Source: Owenia fusiformis (lineage: Eukaryota; Annelida; Polychaeta; Sabellida; Oweniidae). Taken from it: a DNA stretch of 64,000 nt. Of the stretch, positions 24,410 to 37,900 are shown in pieces. Position 1 is the first letter of the stretch. Each line of letters begins with the position of its first letter. The stretch covers positions 17,407,513 to 17,471,512 of the forward strand of contig CAIIXF020000004.1 of assembly GCA_903813345.2 (NCBI GenBank), written 5' to 3'. Made by a program: the position numbers and the translations under genes. The notes under the pieces are model-generated. The model made no database searches. It was not told the origin of the DNA and was given only the letters and a program-made list of their open reading frames with translations.

Positions 24410-24415
24410 TTTATT
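24410..24415 (-). terminator. Candidate polyadenylation signal of polycystin-like gene
   Basis: TTTATT on the plus strand reads AATAAA on the coding strand, about 247 nt after the stop codon. Sequence after it on the minus strand is T/G-rich in part. Unconfirmed. Confidence 0.4.
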
Positions 24416-24661
24416 TACATGATTAGGTTCAATACAATATACATATTAAATACAAAACTAGAGTAAAAATTAAAATACATTTTTAGTTCACATAGGTGAA
24501 CAACATACAGTATGTTATTACCCACTTGTCTAATCTGTAAACATTTTTATACATCCTGTTCCTATTTTTGATTGATATTCATTGATTTTCTTGTACCACT
24601 GTACGTTTGCATCTAAAGTATCTACAGGAAAGCACATAATGAATTACATGTCCGCATTCTT

Positions 24662-25971
24662 TTACAGTTCAAAGGTAAACCCATTTGGTTCTTCCTCTTC
24701 AGTAACAGTACCATTAATGGTACTGTCAATATTGACATTTTTAACCCAAAATTTTTTGAACTTTTGATAAAATTTTGCATTTTTCAGTCCAGTATGCACC
24801 TTGAACTTCCTTGCAACAAACGACAACATAATTTCCCTTTCTGTTGGAATACGTCGTACAGTGGTGAATGAATCGTCCAATATTGCAAGCATCAAGTTTA
24901 AGATCATTAAATAGACAGATACAAAGAAGACAACTATGAATATGATGCTCATTAAGAGGCTGTAGTCCATTATGTGAGCAGCATCAAACTCAGCAAGCAA
25001 CATGTGGAGAAATGTTATAATGGTATTCATGCCTGAGCTGAATTCTTCAAATGAAGCCCCATAGTATAGGATCGCAAAATGAGAGTGTGCCATGATGATG
25101 ATGGCCAACATGATGAAGAAGTTAATAAGGGGCTTCCCTGCGACCATGAGAGTATTTGATAACATGCTCATCCTTGTGTTAAAATTCAACATCTTGAATA
25201 GCTTCAACACGTTCAGGATCATCAAGAACGCGAAGATGTAATTGAGAATGTAGTTCCAGAAAACAGCTGGGTAGAAACTGACGAAACCCTCGCCTTTTGA
25301 GTCATGGAATTTTGCGATAATGTCATTTACGATGACCAAACGGTTGAAAAACACAGCAATAGCTGAATAGCTCATTAGAATCTCCAACAGTTCAAAATAT
25401 TTCCAATTATCACTTTGGAAATAAGCCTTCAGTTCACCATGTGCTCTGACAGATTTAACTTCCCTCACAGTGGATATCAATAAGATTATCACAAATATTA
25501 TTTCACAAGCTTCCATAACTTTCACGAAATCATTGGACTGACTGTACAGCTTTACAGTTAGGATGCTATAGAAGGCGCCTATCTGGCCTGTGGTGAGAAA
25601 CTCAAACATTAGGGTGCACATAGAGAATAAGTTTGTGTTTGGGTTGAATGTTGTATACTCCACTATGATGACCCTCGTTCTCTCATCCACCCAGCCGTCA
25701 GTTTTAGCACCATCTAAGGCATTTTGAGATCCTCTCCTTGATTTTGTCAACTCCAGGATGTATCCTCCTCCAGAGTAAGTTCTGTGTTCTCCAGCCAATG
25801 GCAGAGTATTCAGCTTGGATGCCTTCTGATAGGACCATATGTCCTGGCTTGGGGGCACATCTTGAGGGCCCCAGTAACGCCCATAGTTTGAAGAGTCCTC
25901 GTTAGTCCAGGTGAATGGAGCAGTGCAGTAGGAGAATTGTTTCCTTAAAAATGAATTCACCTCACAAGTAC
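24662..25971 (-). CDS. Polycystin-like last exon: TOP domain end, helices 7-11, pore
   Basis: Acceptor ACTTGCAG, then GTACTTGTGAGG; stop TAA at 24662-24664; phase 1 entry. It encodes 435 residues. WVDERTRVIIVEYTTFNPNT is the diagnostic TOP-domain motif. Five hydrophobic helices follow, with the pore segment MLLAEFD. The pore filter reads L-A-E where family members usually have L-G-D or L-G-E. The tail after the last helix is about 70 residues, basic then acidic (TEEEE). Confidence 0.95.
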
Positions 25972-28900
25972 CTGCAAGTTTAGAATATACAGTACATGTA
26001 TAGAGTGGACCAAAAGCCATCCACCTTTTTTATTATTCTAATCAGGTTTAGATTTTCATACAAACTAAAGAATCACTTAAAAAATGAGTCCCTGCCTGTA
26101 GAGGGTCTAACTGGCTGGATATGAAGTCACAAAACTTGAAAAATGATTTGCTATGAAAAGATTTAAAACATTGAAACGAATCCATACACAGTATGTACAA
26201 ATATTCAGTTACGTTGAGGAGATTACACTGATGTTACCTTACACTGAGGGAAGAGGGAAAGATTAATGAACATATCTGCAACATTTCTCTACAAAGATTC
26301 TGAATGCTAAATGCATTCAACAATGAAGTACTAGATATAGTAATGAATTATATCCTTTGACTGCCTTGGTGGCAAGTTTTGTTCTCAAATGACTGATAAT
26401 AAAACATGTTAATAAGGCATGACGCTGTGGTGATTTTTATTTCAATTTTACCTTTCTCTATTCTCTGCTGTCTCAAGCGAACCACACCAACTACGACTGT
26501 GGCAAGGTCACTGGCAATCCCGAGATGGGTGATGTTCTCTCCATTGTACATGTTCTCAGCATAGAGACTGGGGACCATGGTGTTTCTCAAGTACTCCCAT
26601 ATATCATCAACAGTGGACACCTGGATATAAAAAGTATAATAATATGTATATGTAGCATATACAGTATAGGGCATAACATTACAAAATGTCACCACCACAT
26701 ATACAGTATAGGGCATAACATTACAAAATGTCACAGCCACATATACAATATAGGGCATAACATTACAAAATGTCACCACCACATATACAGTATAGGGCAT
26801 AACATTACAAAATGTCACCACCACATATACAGTATAGGGCATAACATTACAAAATGTCACCACCACATATACAGTATAGGGCATAACATTACAAAATGTC
26901 ACCACCACATATACAGTATAGGGCATAACATTACAAAATGTCACAGCCACATATACAATATAGGGCATAACATTACAAAATGTCACCACCACATATACAG
27001 TATAGGGCATAACATTACAAAATGTCACAGCCACATATACAATACAAGGCATTAACATGACAAAATGTCACCACCTAGTTGCTCACAATATTATGAGTTC
27101 AAACTTTTTGAGAACTTGTAAAGTCAAATTTGAACTTCTGAAAAGATGTAGATGATTTTGAAAAAAAAATTTGGTCAATTTGAAGCAAGTTGAAAACAGA
27201 CCTTTTTGACCTTTTTTGACCTTGACAAGGTCATTGAAGGTCAAATGTCAAATCTAAAGTCATATTTGAATTTCTGAGAACATGTAGATGATTTTGAAAA
27301 AAAATTTAGTCAATTTGAAGCAAGATGAAAAAATACCTTTTTGACCTTTTTTGACATTGAGAAGGTCATTGAAGGTCAAATGTCAAATCTAAAGTCAGAT
27401 TTGAATTTCTGAGAACATGTAGATGATTTTGAAAAAAAAAATTAGTCAATTTGAAGCAAGTTGAAAAAAGACCTTTTTGACCTTTTTTGACCTTGACAAG
27501 GTCATTGAAGGTCAAATGTCAAATCTAAAGTCATATTTGAATTTCTGAGAACATGTAGATGGTTTTGAAAAAAAATTTAGTCAATTTGAAGCAAGATGAA
27601 AAAATACCTTTTTGACCTTTTTTGACATTGAGAAGGTCATTGAAGGTCATATGTCAAATCTAAAGTCAGATTTGAATTTCTGAGAACATGTAGATGATTT
27701 TGAAAAAAAAATTTAGTCAATTTGAAGCAAGTTGAAAAAAGACCTTTTTGACCTTTTTTGACTTTGAGAAGGTCATTGAAGGTCAAATGTCAAATCTTAA
27801 GTCAAATGTAAAGTCAGATTTGAATTTCTGAGAACACGTAGATGATTTTGAAAAAAATTTTTAGTCAATTTGAAGCAAGTTGAAAACAGACCTTTTTGAC
27901 CTTTTTTGACCTTGAGAAGGTCATTAAAGGTCAAATGTCAAATCTAAAGTCAGATTTGAATTTCTGAGAACATGTAGATGATTTTGAAAAAAAAAATTAG
28001 TCAATTTGAAGCAAGTTGAAAAAAGACCTTTTTGACCTTTTTTGACCTTGACAAGGTCATTGAAGGTCAAATGTCAAATCTAAAGTCATATTTGAATTTC
28101 TGAGAACATTTAGATGATTTGAAAAAAAATTTAGTCAATTTGAAGCAAGATGAAAAAATACCTTTTTGACCTTTTTTGACATTGAGAAGGTCATTGAAGG
28201 TCAAATGTCAAATCTAAAGTCAGATTTGAATTTCTGAGAACATGTAGATGATTTTGAAAAAAAAAATTAGTCAATTTGAAGCAAGTTGAAAAAAGACCTT
28301 TTTGACCTTTTTTGACTTTGAGAAGGTCATTGAAGGTCAAATGTCAAATCTTAAGTCAAATCTAAAGTCAGATTTGAATTTCTGAGAACACGTAGATGAT
28401 TTTGAAATTTTTTTTTAGTCAATTTGAAGCAAGTTGAAAACAGACCTTTTTGACCTTTTTTGACCTTGAGAAGGTCATTGAAGGTCAAATGTCAAATCTT
28501 AAGTCAAATCTTAAGTCAGATTTGAATTTCTGAGAACACGTAGATGATTTTGAAAAATTTTTTTAGTCAATTTGAAGCAAGTTGAAAACACACCTTTTTG
28601 ACCTTTTTTGACCTTGAGAAGGTCATTGAAGGTCAAATGTCAAATCTAAAGTCAGATTTGAATTTCTGAGAACATGTAGATGATTTTGAAAAAAAAATTT
28701 AGTCAATTTGAAGCAAGTTGAAAAAAGACCTTTTTGACCTTTTTTTACTTTGAGAAGGTCATTGAAGGTCAAATGTCAAATCTTAAGTCAAATCTAAAGT
28801 CAGATTTGAATTTCTGAGAACACGTAGATGATTTTGAAAATTTTTTTTAGTCAATTTGAAGCAAGTTGAAAACAGACCTTTTTGACCTTTTTTGACCTTG

Positions 28901-31900
28901 AGAAGGTCATTGAAGGTCAAATGTCAAATCTTAAGTCAAATCTTAAGTCAGATTTGAATTTCTGAGAACACGTAGATGATTTTGAAAAAAAAATTTGGTC
29001 AATTTAAAGCAAGTTGAAAACAGTCCTTTTTGACCTTTTTTGACCTTGAAAAGGTCATTGAAGGTCAAATGTCAAATCTAAAGTCAGATTTGAATTTCTG
29101 AGAACATGTAGATGATTTTGAAAAAAAAAATTAGTCAATTTGAAGCAAGTTGAAAAAAGACCTTTTTGACCTTTTTTGACTTTGAGAAGGTCATTGAAGG
29201 TCAAATGCCAAATCTTAAGTCAAATTTGAATTTCTGAGAACACGTAGATGATTTTGAAAATTTTTTTTAGTCAATTTGAAGCAAGTTGAAAACAGACCTT
29301 TTTGACCTTTTTTGACCTTGAGAAGGTCATTGAAGGTCAAATGTCAAATCTTAAGTCAAATCTTAAGTCAGATTTGAATTTCTGAGAACACGTAGATGAT
29401 TTTGAAAAAAATAATTAGTCAATTTGAAGCAAGTTGAAAACAGACCTTTTTTGACCTTGAGAAGGTCATTGAAGGTCAAATGTCAAATCTAAAGTCAGAT
29501 TTGAAGGTCAAATGTCAAATCTTAAGTCAGATTTGAATTTCTGAGAACATGTAGATGATTTTGAAAAAAAATTTAGTCAATGTGAAGCAAGTTGAAAAAA
29601 GACCTTTTTGACCTTGAGAAGGTCATTGAAGGTCAAATGTCAAATCTAAAGTCAGATTTGAACTTCTGAGAACATGTAGATGATTTAGAAAAAAATTGAA
29701 GTCAGTCTAAACAGTATTTGTTAAGTTATAGGAAGTTGTAAGAAATTGTTACAGACGCCGGACGCCAACCGCCGGACACCGGACGCCAACCACCAACCGC
29801 CGTCGCAAAAAAAAACGGAGACCATAACAATATGTCACCACTTTTGGTGGTGACATAATAGGGCATAACATTACAAAATGTCACCACCACATATACAGTA
29901 TAGGGCATAACATTACAAAATGTCACCACCACATATACAGTAAAGGGCATAACATTACAAAATGTCACCACCACATATACAGTATAGGGCATAACATTAC
30001 AAAATGTCACCACCACATTATACAGTAAAGGGCATAACATTACAAAATGTCATCACCACATATACAATATAGGGCATAACATTACAAAATGTCACCACCA
30101 CATATACAGTATAGGGCATAACATTACAAAATGTCACCACCACATATACAGTAAAGGGCATAACATTACAAAATATAAGAATATATAAGAATTTGTTACA
30201 GATGCCAACTGCCAAACACCAACCACCAAACATCATCCAAAAAAAAGACTATAACAATAAACACTTAAATACTTCAATTGGCATTTTGTAATTTGGAGTG
30301 TTTGCAATTTTCAGCAAAATTTTTATTTGAGATTAAGTTATCTTCTAATTATAGATTTAAAACTTCCCTTTGGATGCTCAGATCCTGATTAACTTCACTT
30401 TAGTCTTGAGCCAGATATTTTTGATCCAGTTCAGAAGCGTTATTTTTGATAAAATTACAATAAATTCATGCAACCCCAAAATACATATACATTTTCTCTT
30501 GTATGCTGTTCATTTCAGCTCTAGAGCCTCAAGAAGATAACTCAGAATTCAAAGATGAACTCATCTTCATGTAAAAGTGAACCTTCAAAAGTTCAGTTAA
30601 ATGGAGATAGTTTCATCTTCGGATTCTGGGTGATACCCTTTTTGGCAGCACTTACATCCCCAAAGGCTACATCTCCCTCATATGCAGCATTGATGACCAT
30701 ATCTTCCATAGACTTGGTCTGCCCATACGCTCTCAGATCATGATGACCATGAACCACCACAATTAGGGCGAGTATAAACACCACATATAAAACTATGTCT
30801 TTAAATGTCTCCCACATACTCTGTTCTTTAAGGCGTTGCTCTCTATGCTGTGCAAGCAGCTTGGGATCTGGGGGTCCGTAGTTCCTTTGTGTAATCTTGG
30901 TCTGCATGTATTGGTCCAATTTCTCTGACTCATTTAGCTTTTTGTCAACTGGAACTGTCCAACAAGTTGCCATTAATTAAACTAGACAACAGCAACGCCA
31001 AAGCGTGGCAAATCCCATCGAACAGCCATGGCTGGCATTTTTACAAACAAAGTATATAGCAAAAGGCAGCCATTTTTCAAAATGGCCGCCTTCTACCAAA
31101 AGTGTCATTAGACAGTGAGCCATGCTTATAGTATTCACATACCAAATATGAACAAAATTGCTCGACTAATTTTCGAGTTACAGCAAAAATCGTAAAATAA
31201 CGAGTAAAGGCAGCCATTTTTCAAGATGGCTGCCATGTGCTTCTTTGATATCTACATTTCTAGCTTTGTTAATGTCCTTTATAATTTCTTTACATTTAAA
31301 ACATACTGCTATTACTGTTTTACATATTGCACCTAAACTACTGTAAAATCGGCACTAGAATGATTGCCATTTTTAAATGAGTGGCCATTTTGAAAATCAT
31401 TTTTCGAGCAGAACTTAGCCCCATAGGGTATGTGTACAAAATATGAACAAAATCGAGCCAACAGTATTTGAGTTATTGCCCGGGCAGATGTACATACGTA
31501 CGGATGGACAGATGGACGGACGGAGGCGTTCCCTATATCCCTCCGAACTTCATTCGATGGGATAATAAAATGACTATAAAACTGAATGTTGTTTTGAAAT
31601 GCTTTGTGAGGTCATGGATGTATACCAACTATATCCATGGTTAGGTGACCTATGGGATAAATAGAACATCCTATGATGTACTATACTATACTACTATGAT
31701 TTTTTCATGATATCATTTTAATCCACTCATTGATATCAATATTCTGCACTCATTCGCTATGCTCACTCGTCCAGATATTGATATCAACTCGTGGATAAAA
31801 ATGATATCTCTCAAAATCATAGGATATCCTATACTCATTCCATACTTACTGTGATAGTAACAGGATATCACGTAAAAACAAAAATGGTACTAGTGTAATC

Positions 31901-34900
31901 AGTCGAAAAATATAATATTTTTGGCAAAGTTTCACTGCACCATCTACTGCTTGTGTTATCTAATACAGCATCATTGTCTCATGACTACTTGAAATGTCTT
32001 ATCCAACATCAATATCTCTCGACTACATAGAATGTCAAATGAATGCAACATCAATATCTATTGACTATTGTGATGTCTAATGCAACATCAATATCTCTCT
32101 AATTGTTTGTGATAATTCATGCAAAATCAACATCTCTTAATTGTCTGTGACTGTCGATGTAAAACAAATATTTCAAATTTCAATCATTTGTGATGTTTTA
32201 TTGTGATGTCTAATGCAACATCAATGTCTCATGACTACTTGAAATGTCTAATGCAACATAAATATTTCTTGACTACATAAAATGTCTAATGAATGCAACA
32301 TCAAAATCTATTGACTCTTGTGATGTCTAATGCAACATCAATATCTCTCGACTTCATAAAAACATGTCTAATGAATGCAACATCAATATCACTCGACTAC
32401 ATAGAATGTCAAATGAACGCAACATCAATGTCTCTCGACTACTTGAAATGTCTAATGCAACATCAATGTCTCTCGACTACATAGAATGTCAAATGAACGC
32501 AACATCAATGTCTCTCGACTACTTGAAATGTCTAATGCAACATCAATGTCTCTCGACTACATAGAATGTCAAATGAACGCAACATCAATATCTATTGACT
32601 ATTGTGATGTCTAATGCAACATCAATATCTCTCGACTTCATAAAAACATGTCTAATGAATGCAACATCAATATCACTCGACTACATAGAATGTCAAATGA
32701 ACGCAACATCAATGTCTCTCGACTACTTGAAACGTCTAATGCAACATCAATGTCTCTCGACTACATAGAATGTCAAATGAACGCAACATCAATATCTATT
32801 GACTATTGTGATGTCTAATGCAACATCAATATCTCTCGACTTCATAAAAACATGTCTAATGAATGCAACATCAATATCACTCGACTACATAGAATGTCTA
32901 ATGCAACATCAATGTCTCTCGACTACTTGAAATGTCTAATGCAACATCAATGTCTCTCGACTACATAGAATGTCAAATGAACGCAACATCAATATCTATT
33001 GACTATTGTGATGTCTAATGCAACATCAATATCTCTCGACTACATAGAATGTCTAATGAATGCAACATCAATGTCTCTCGACTACTTGAAATGTCTAATG
33101 CAACATCAATATCTCTCGACTACATAGAATGTCAAATGAATGCAACATCAATGTCTCTCGACTACTTGAAATGTCTAATGCAACATCAATATCTCTCGAC
33201 TACATAGAATGTCTAATGAATGCAACATCAAAATCTATTGACTATTGTGATGTCTAATGCAACATCAATATCTCTCGACTACATAGAATGTCTAATGAAT
33301 GCAACATCAAAATCTATTGACTATTGTGATGTCTAATGCAACATCAATATCTCTCTAATTGTTTGTGATAATTCATGCAAAATCAACATCTCTTAATTGT
33401 CTGTGACTGTCGATTAAACAAATATTTCAAAGGAGTTGGGTAAACTAGCAACAGAGAGTGCCCCAATTGAAGTGTGAAAAAACTTTTTTTAAGAATAAGA
33501 GAAAAAAAACATCAGAAATGCATAGATTGAAGTCTATATTTTTGGGTAGTATTTTTAAAAAAATTTAGAAAAAATTGTTACAGTGTCTGGAGACCTTTAA
33601 AGAGGGTGGGGGCCAGAAGGAAAAAAAATTCACATATTTTGCAACCCTCTTGATGAATTCCAATTTACTTAGCTATGAATGAATGTTTTTGATTTATCTG
33701 TCCAGGATTATGTAAATATATATTTATTTGATCCATACATACAATTGATTTAAACAATATGTACAGTTTAGAGGTAAGTAAAGCTTTGAAAGGACATTTC
33801 ATGCTGAGTCTGGGTGACATTTTTATTCACTGGAGGTAGTAATCCTTTGAGTGTTTTCACATAGAGCATAACAAGTCTCCACTCTAATAAGTTCTTCTTT
33901 AGTTACATAAATGTTATATTGTTGCATACAAAGAATAATTTTGATGGAGACTTATTATGCTCGATATGAATTTTAGAACTTTATAGAAAATTTTGCCTGC
34001 CATTTTTGTTGATTATTCAAAATGGCCAAATGCTATTCATGCTGCATATGTAGGAAGCAGGTAAATTCTCCTAGAAAACGGAGAAAGGTTACAGAAGATT
34101 TAGCTTCACAAGTCAAGAATGCCAAAGTTGGACAGATAATATGCAATAACTGTCGTCTAGATTCAAAACGAACCAACCATAATGGCAACTTACCACTGAA
34201 GGATGACCATACTGTGTCTCCATTCAAAATAGCATTCAAAACTAAACGGTAAGAGTAATTCATAATTTTTAATTACCCCTAAATTATATCTTTGTAAATT
34301 ATCTCATGATTACAACAATATAGGGTAAAAGAAAGAATACTGACTATTGCAACTAATAAAAGAAGTGATATTGAGGTAATATAAGCTTGATTTGGGAGGA
34401 GATTGTTGTGATATTAGGTAATATCAGAACTTATATTTTTTTATATTGCATATGTAATGGCAATATGTTGGTAATTGGGCAGATATAAAGTTCATATTGG
34501 ATTGATATTTGTCAGAAATTGCTATCGAATTGGGCTTATATTTGGGTGATATTGCTATAATATTGGGCTAATATTTGGGTGATATTGGATTGATATTGGG
34601 GTGATATTGCTATCATATTGGGCCAATATTTGCTTGATATTTGGGTGATATTGCTATCACATTGGGCCATAAAGTATTTTCATTATTTTAGGTACTTTTG
34701 TTCTCTTTCAGTGTTGCGTGGGAAGGGCGGAATATATTAATATAAATATCTCATTATTGGCAAATTGCCAATTTACTATATATTGTAATTCCAACCTCTA
34801 TGAGACTAAATTCCTACAGATATTTGTGACATATTAACCAAAAAGGTATATTTTGGTAGAAAATAATGAATTTTTTTAATTTGACCTTGACCTGGGGAGT

Positions 34901-37900
34901 ATGACCTTGACCTAAATTTTCATACATTTTTGAAACACATATATCACATAGATTAATAAAATAAAGAGAAAACTTGAAAATCAGGTGGGGCTCAAAATGG
35001 CCTTGTTTACCCAACTCCTTTCAATCATTTGTGATGTTTTATCCAAGATCATTTTCTCAATGTTTCTCAATTCTAGCTTTCCCTGCAGTTACAGTACAAA
35101 ATCATAGTTTAGTGCTTTCATCAATTTTGCACAAGTGGTTAATTTCTGAACCATACGCAATTCAGGCAACCTAAGTTGTTTTTTCCATCTTTGGTGTACA
35201 ATCTTTGAATTCTTTTTTGTTCCATATATGTATTGCATGCCAAGTTTGTTATGTTTGTCTTCTGAGTTGGTGTTGTTCCTGATCCAAGTTTTGACTTCAT
35301 TGGGGAGGATCAGGCCAAGATCTGCATAGAGTTTCTGACTTTGCATTAATGGATTTTCACTGAAATCTTCATATTTAATTAGCAATAATCTAGGTTTATT
35401 ATTTGTCACCTGGTAGCTCTGGATGAATTTTAGATTTTGCAGCATTGATTTACAAGTTGTGTCCATGTCTTCTGATTTTGAGTTAAGGGAGGAGTGTTTA
35501 TAAGCGGGACTTTCATTATTCCTGGAATTGAGCAGCCCTCGTGGATCCCGGACAAGAAACAACAGAGCCGTGTCATTGCCAAAATACCCACTTAGTCTTT
35601 GAAGTGCCGTGTTATCTCGTATTCTTATCGTTTTTGCAACGACTAATTTTTTATTAGAACATAATTCTGATAGCTCTGTCAAATTTTTCTTCGCCAAATC
35701 TACAAGGTTCCTGTTCATTAGTATTCTCCAAAACCAGGCCTTTGAAGTGGTGAATAAGGACGTGCTTTGGAATCGACAGTTCATCAACTCTTGTAAATAA
35801 ATCGGCCCGGTGAGTTGTATATCTTCAATTGGTTTCCTGTTATCATGTATTTGGCCTATGAATGGTTCAAACATGAAAAATACACCAGAATTGCTGCGAA
35901 AAAGTTCAGCAATGAAGCTAGATCCTGTTCTCCTGTAGGTTACTATAACAACCTTGGTTACTGTAGTTACCCCAATGGATGTGTCATTCTCAACATTGAC
36001 AGCCACAGTTTTGAGCCTTTCAAAAATGATTACATGTATTTGATTTCATAACATTTCTCATTTCATAATAAAATAGTATACATTCATTCTAGTGTACAGT
36101 TCTCAATATAAAAATTGAGAACAGATTTACTTTGTTATTTTCAATATTATGAGGATTGCTTAAAAATCAATGCTTGTCTGTTAAACCCCTCCCTCTCATT
36201 ATAAACAAAACTACATGTACATGTATAGCTTGATACAAAATCCGAAAATACCTGTAAGTGAAACTGGCTAATTTTTGCTTATATCTGTCAAAATGAAATT
36301 TTCTGAATTCTTGAGGCATTTGAATAACCGTGTATTAAAACAAAACATGTTATGAAATCAAACATGAAAAAAATGATGACATCCATTACCGAGACATCTC
36401 ATCCAAAAGTGACTCCTTCTCTCTGCCACTTTTAAATGTAAAAAAATTGCTGACTCCTAATGAAAGAATTACTAATATGTACATCAAGTGGTTCTTCCTT
36501 TTGTATAATCTTTTTATTCCTAGCATAAAGCACTGTATTCTGGTCTTTTTTAGTGTTGTCGGCATACTTCCCGATCAATCCAGTATGTCCACATAAAACT
36601 GGAATATTACTAGCTATATAATGATCCTTTCAATGTGAGGTACAGTACAGTCATGACAACAGAGAGGCTACTGTAGGCTATTTATTGTTCTGTCACCCTT
36701 GACATGGTATCTATCATCGCAAAAATTCTCAATTGCAAAGACAGGGAACTAGAGAAAAATTCCAATTGAAATTCCAATGTTTATTTTTGTCATGAAAAAT
36801 TAATTTAAACTCTTCACCTTTTCAATTTTTACATTTAATTGACACAGAAAGAGAATATACTACCATGAAATAATAAAAAAGATTAAAAAAGTCATGGTGT
36901 GTGATTTTGTTAAAACATTCACGACATTGATATATAGCATGAACATGATGAATAAAATGTTTAAAACCCATTCAAAGGATATAATTAGGTTGGCCATGTC
37001 TCTTTGACAATCATCAATGTAGAATATACAAAGTGATAAATAAAAATAAATGTTTAAACCATTTCAAATAAATATTGACAAAACAAGATAAAGATTTAAA
37101 CCATTTCATTGGGATGTACTTGTTGAATATTGGTGATACTTTTATAGACAACTTTAGTGTTCAGTTAAACTTGTGTGAAAGAAAAAAACAATAATGGAAG
37201 ATATTAATATTGGATGACATTTGACTTATTTAAAAGGATTTATACAGAGTGACCCAAAAATGCAACTCTCTAATTTTGGCATTACTTATTCAGTTAAAAT
37301 TATCAGTGTACAAACTGTTCAATCAAATTCAAGTACTATATGGATATAAAACATCAACCACTTTGTGTTGCAATTAAGAGAAAAATCATTTTACTATCTA
37401 TATGACTGTGTACATGTACTTTCAAATCAAATCATCCTCAAATGTCTAAGAAGGCTCTTTTTGCCTTATCAAACATACTGTTAACAAAATGTAAATGGTT
37501 ACAAAAAATGTAACAATTTGTTACAGATGATAACTAAATAATGCCTACAACTGGACACTGATCACAAAAGGTGGCTGTAAAACATGTAATCAAAATGCCT
37601 TATTACATGTACCTCTTTTGAAACCCTGTAGAACAATGTCTCGGCATGGAAACAGTGTGAGGTGAAGTTGAGTAAAAGTTGGGAGCTCCACTCTCTAGAC
37701 CTGTCAGCCAACTTGACAACCCCAAAAAAGGTTGTTTCATCAGCCAATCTGACTAGGGGGGACATATGTTAACACTCAGACATACCAGAGGTAACATTCC
37801 TTCACAATACAACTTATTAGTGGTCCTTTCCATTGGCACTTGTTCGATATTAACATTCATATACACATTCACAAACACAATTACCTCAACTGTCTTAAAG

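Larger units (their letters stand above)
20801..24661. other. Convergent intergenic region between ANOS1 and polycystin-like gene
   Basis: Contains the ANOS1 3' UTR with the 90-bp repeat, ACCACACCA-rich low-complexity sequence near 21780-21960, a decayed roughly 60-bp repeat (22980-23290), inverted-repeat element fragments (21275-21344, 22428-22443, 23624-23817, 24300-24355) and candidate polyadenylation signals for both genes. No further gene was seen. Confidence 0.6.

Noticed and set aside
26348-27058. Long frames of VYVVVTFCNVMPYT repeats on both strands
   Set aside because: They are translations of the 42-bp array; only 26452-26620 is a real exon.
27061-29720. Possible CRISPR-like array of repeats and spacers
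   Set aside because: Units are head-to-tail copies with no unique spacers, in an animal intron; it is a satellite.
32293-32564. Small frames in the GCAACATCAAT satellite
   Set aside because: Repeat translations without independent evidence.
37562-37765. Possible first exon of the sulfotransferase (starts ATG, minus strand)
   Set aside because: No membrane-anchor segment and no convincing donor leading to the catalytic frame.
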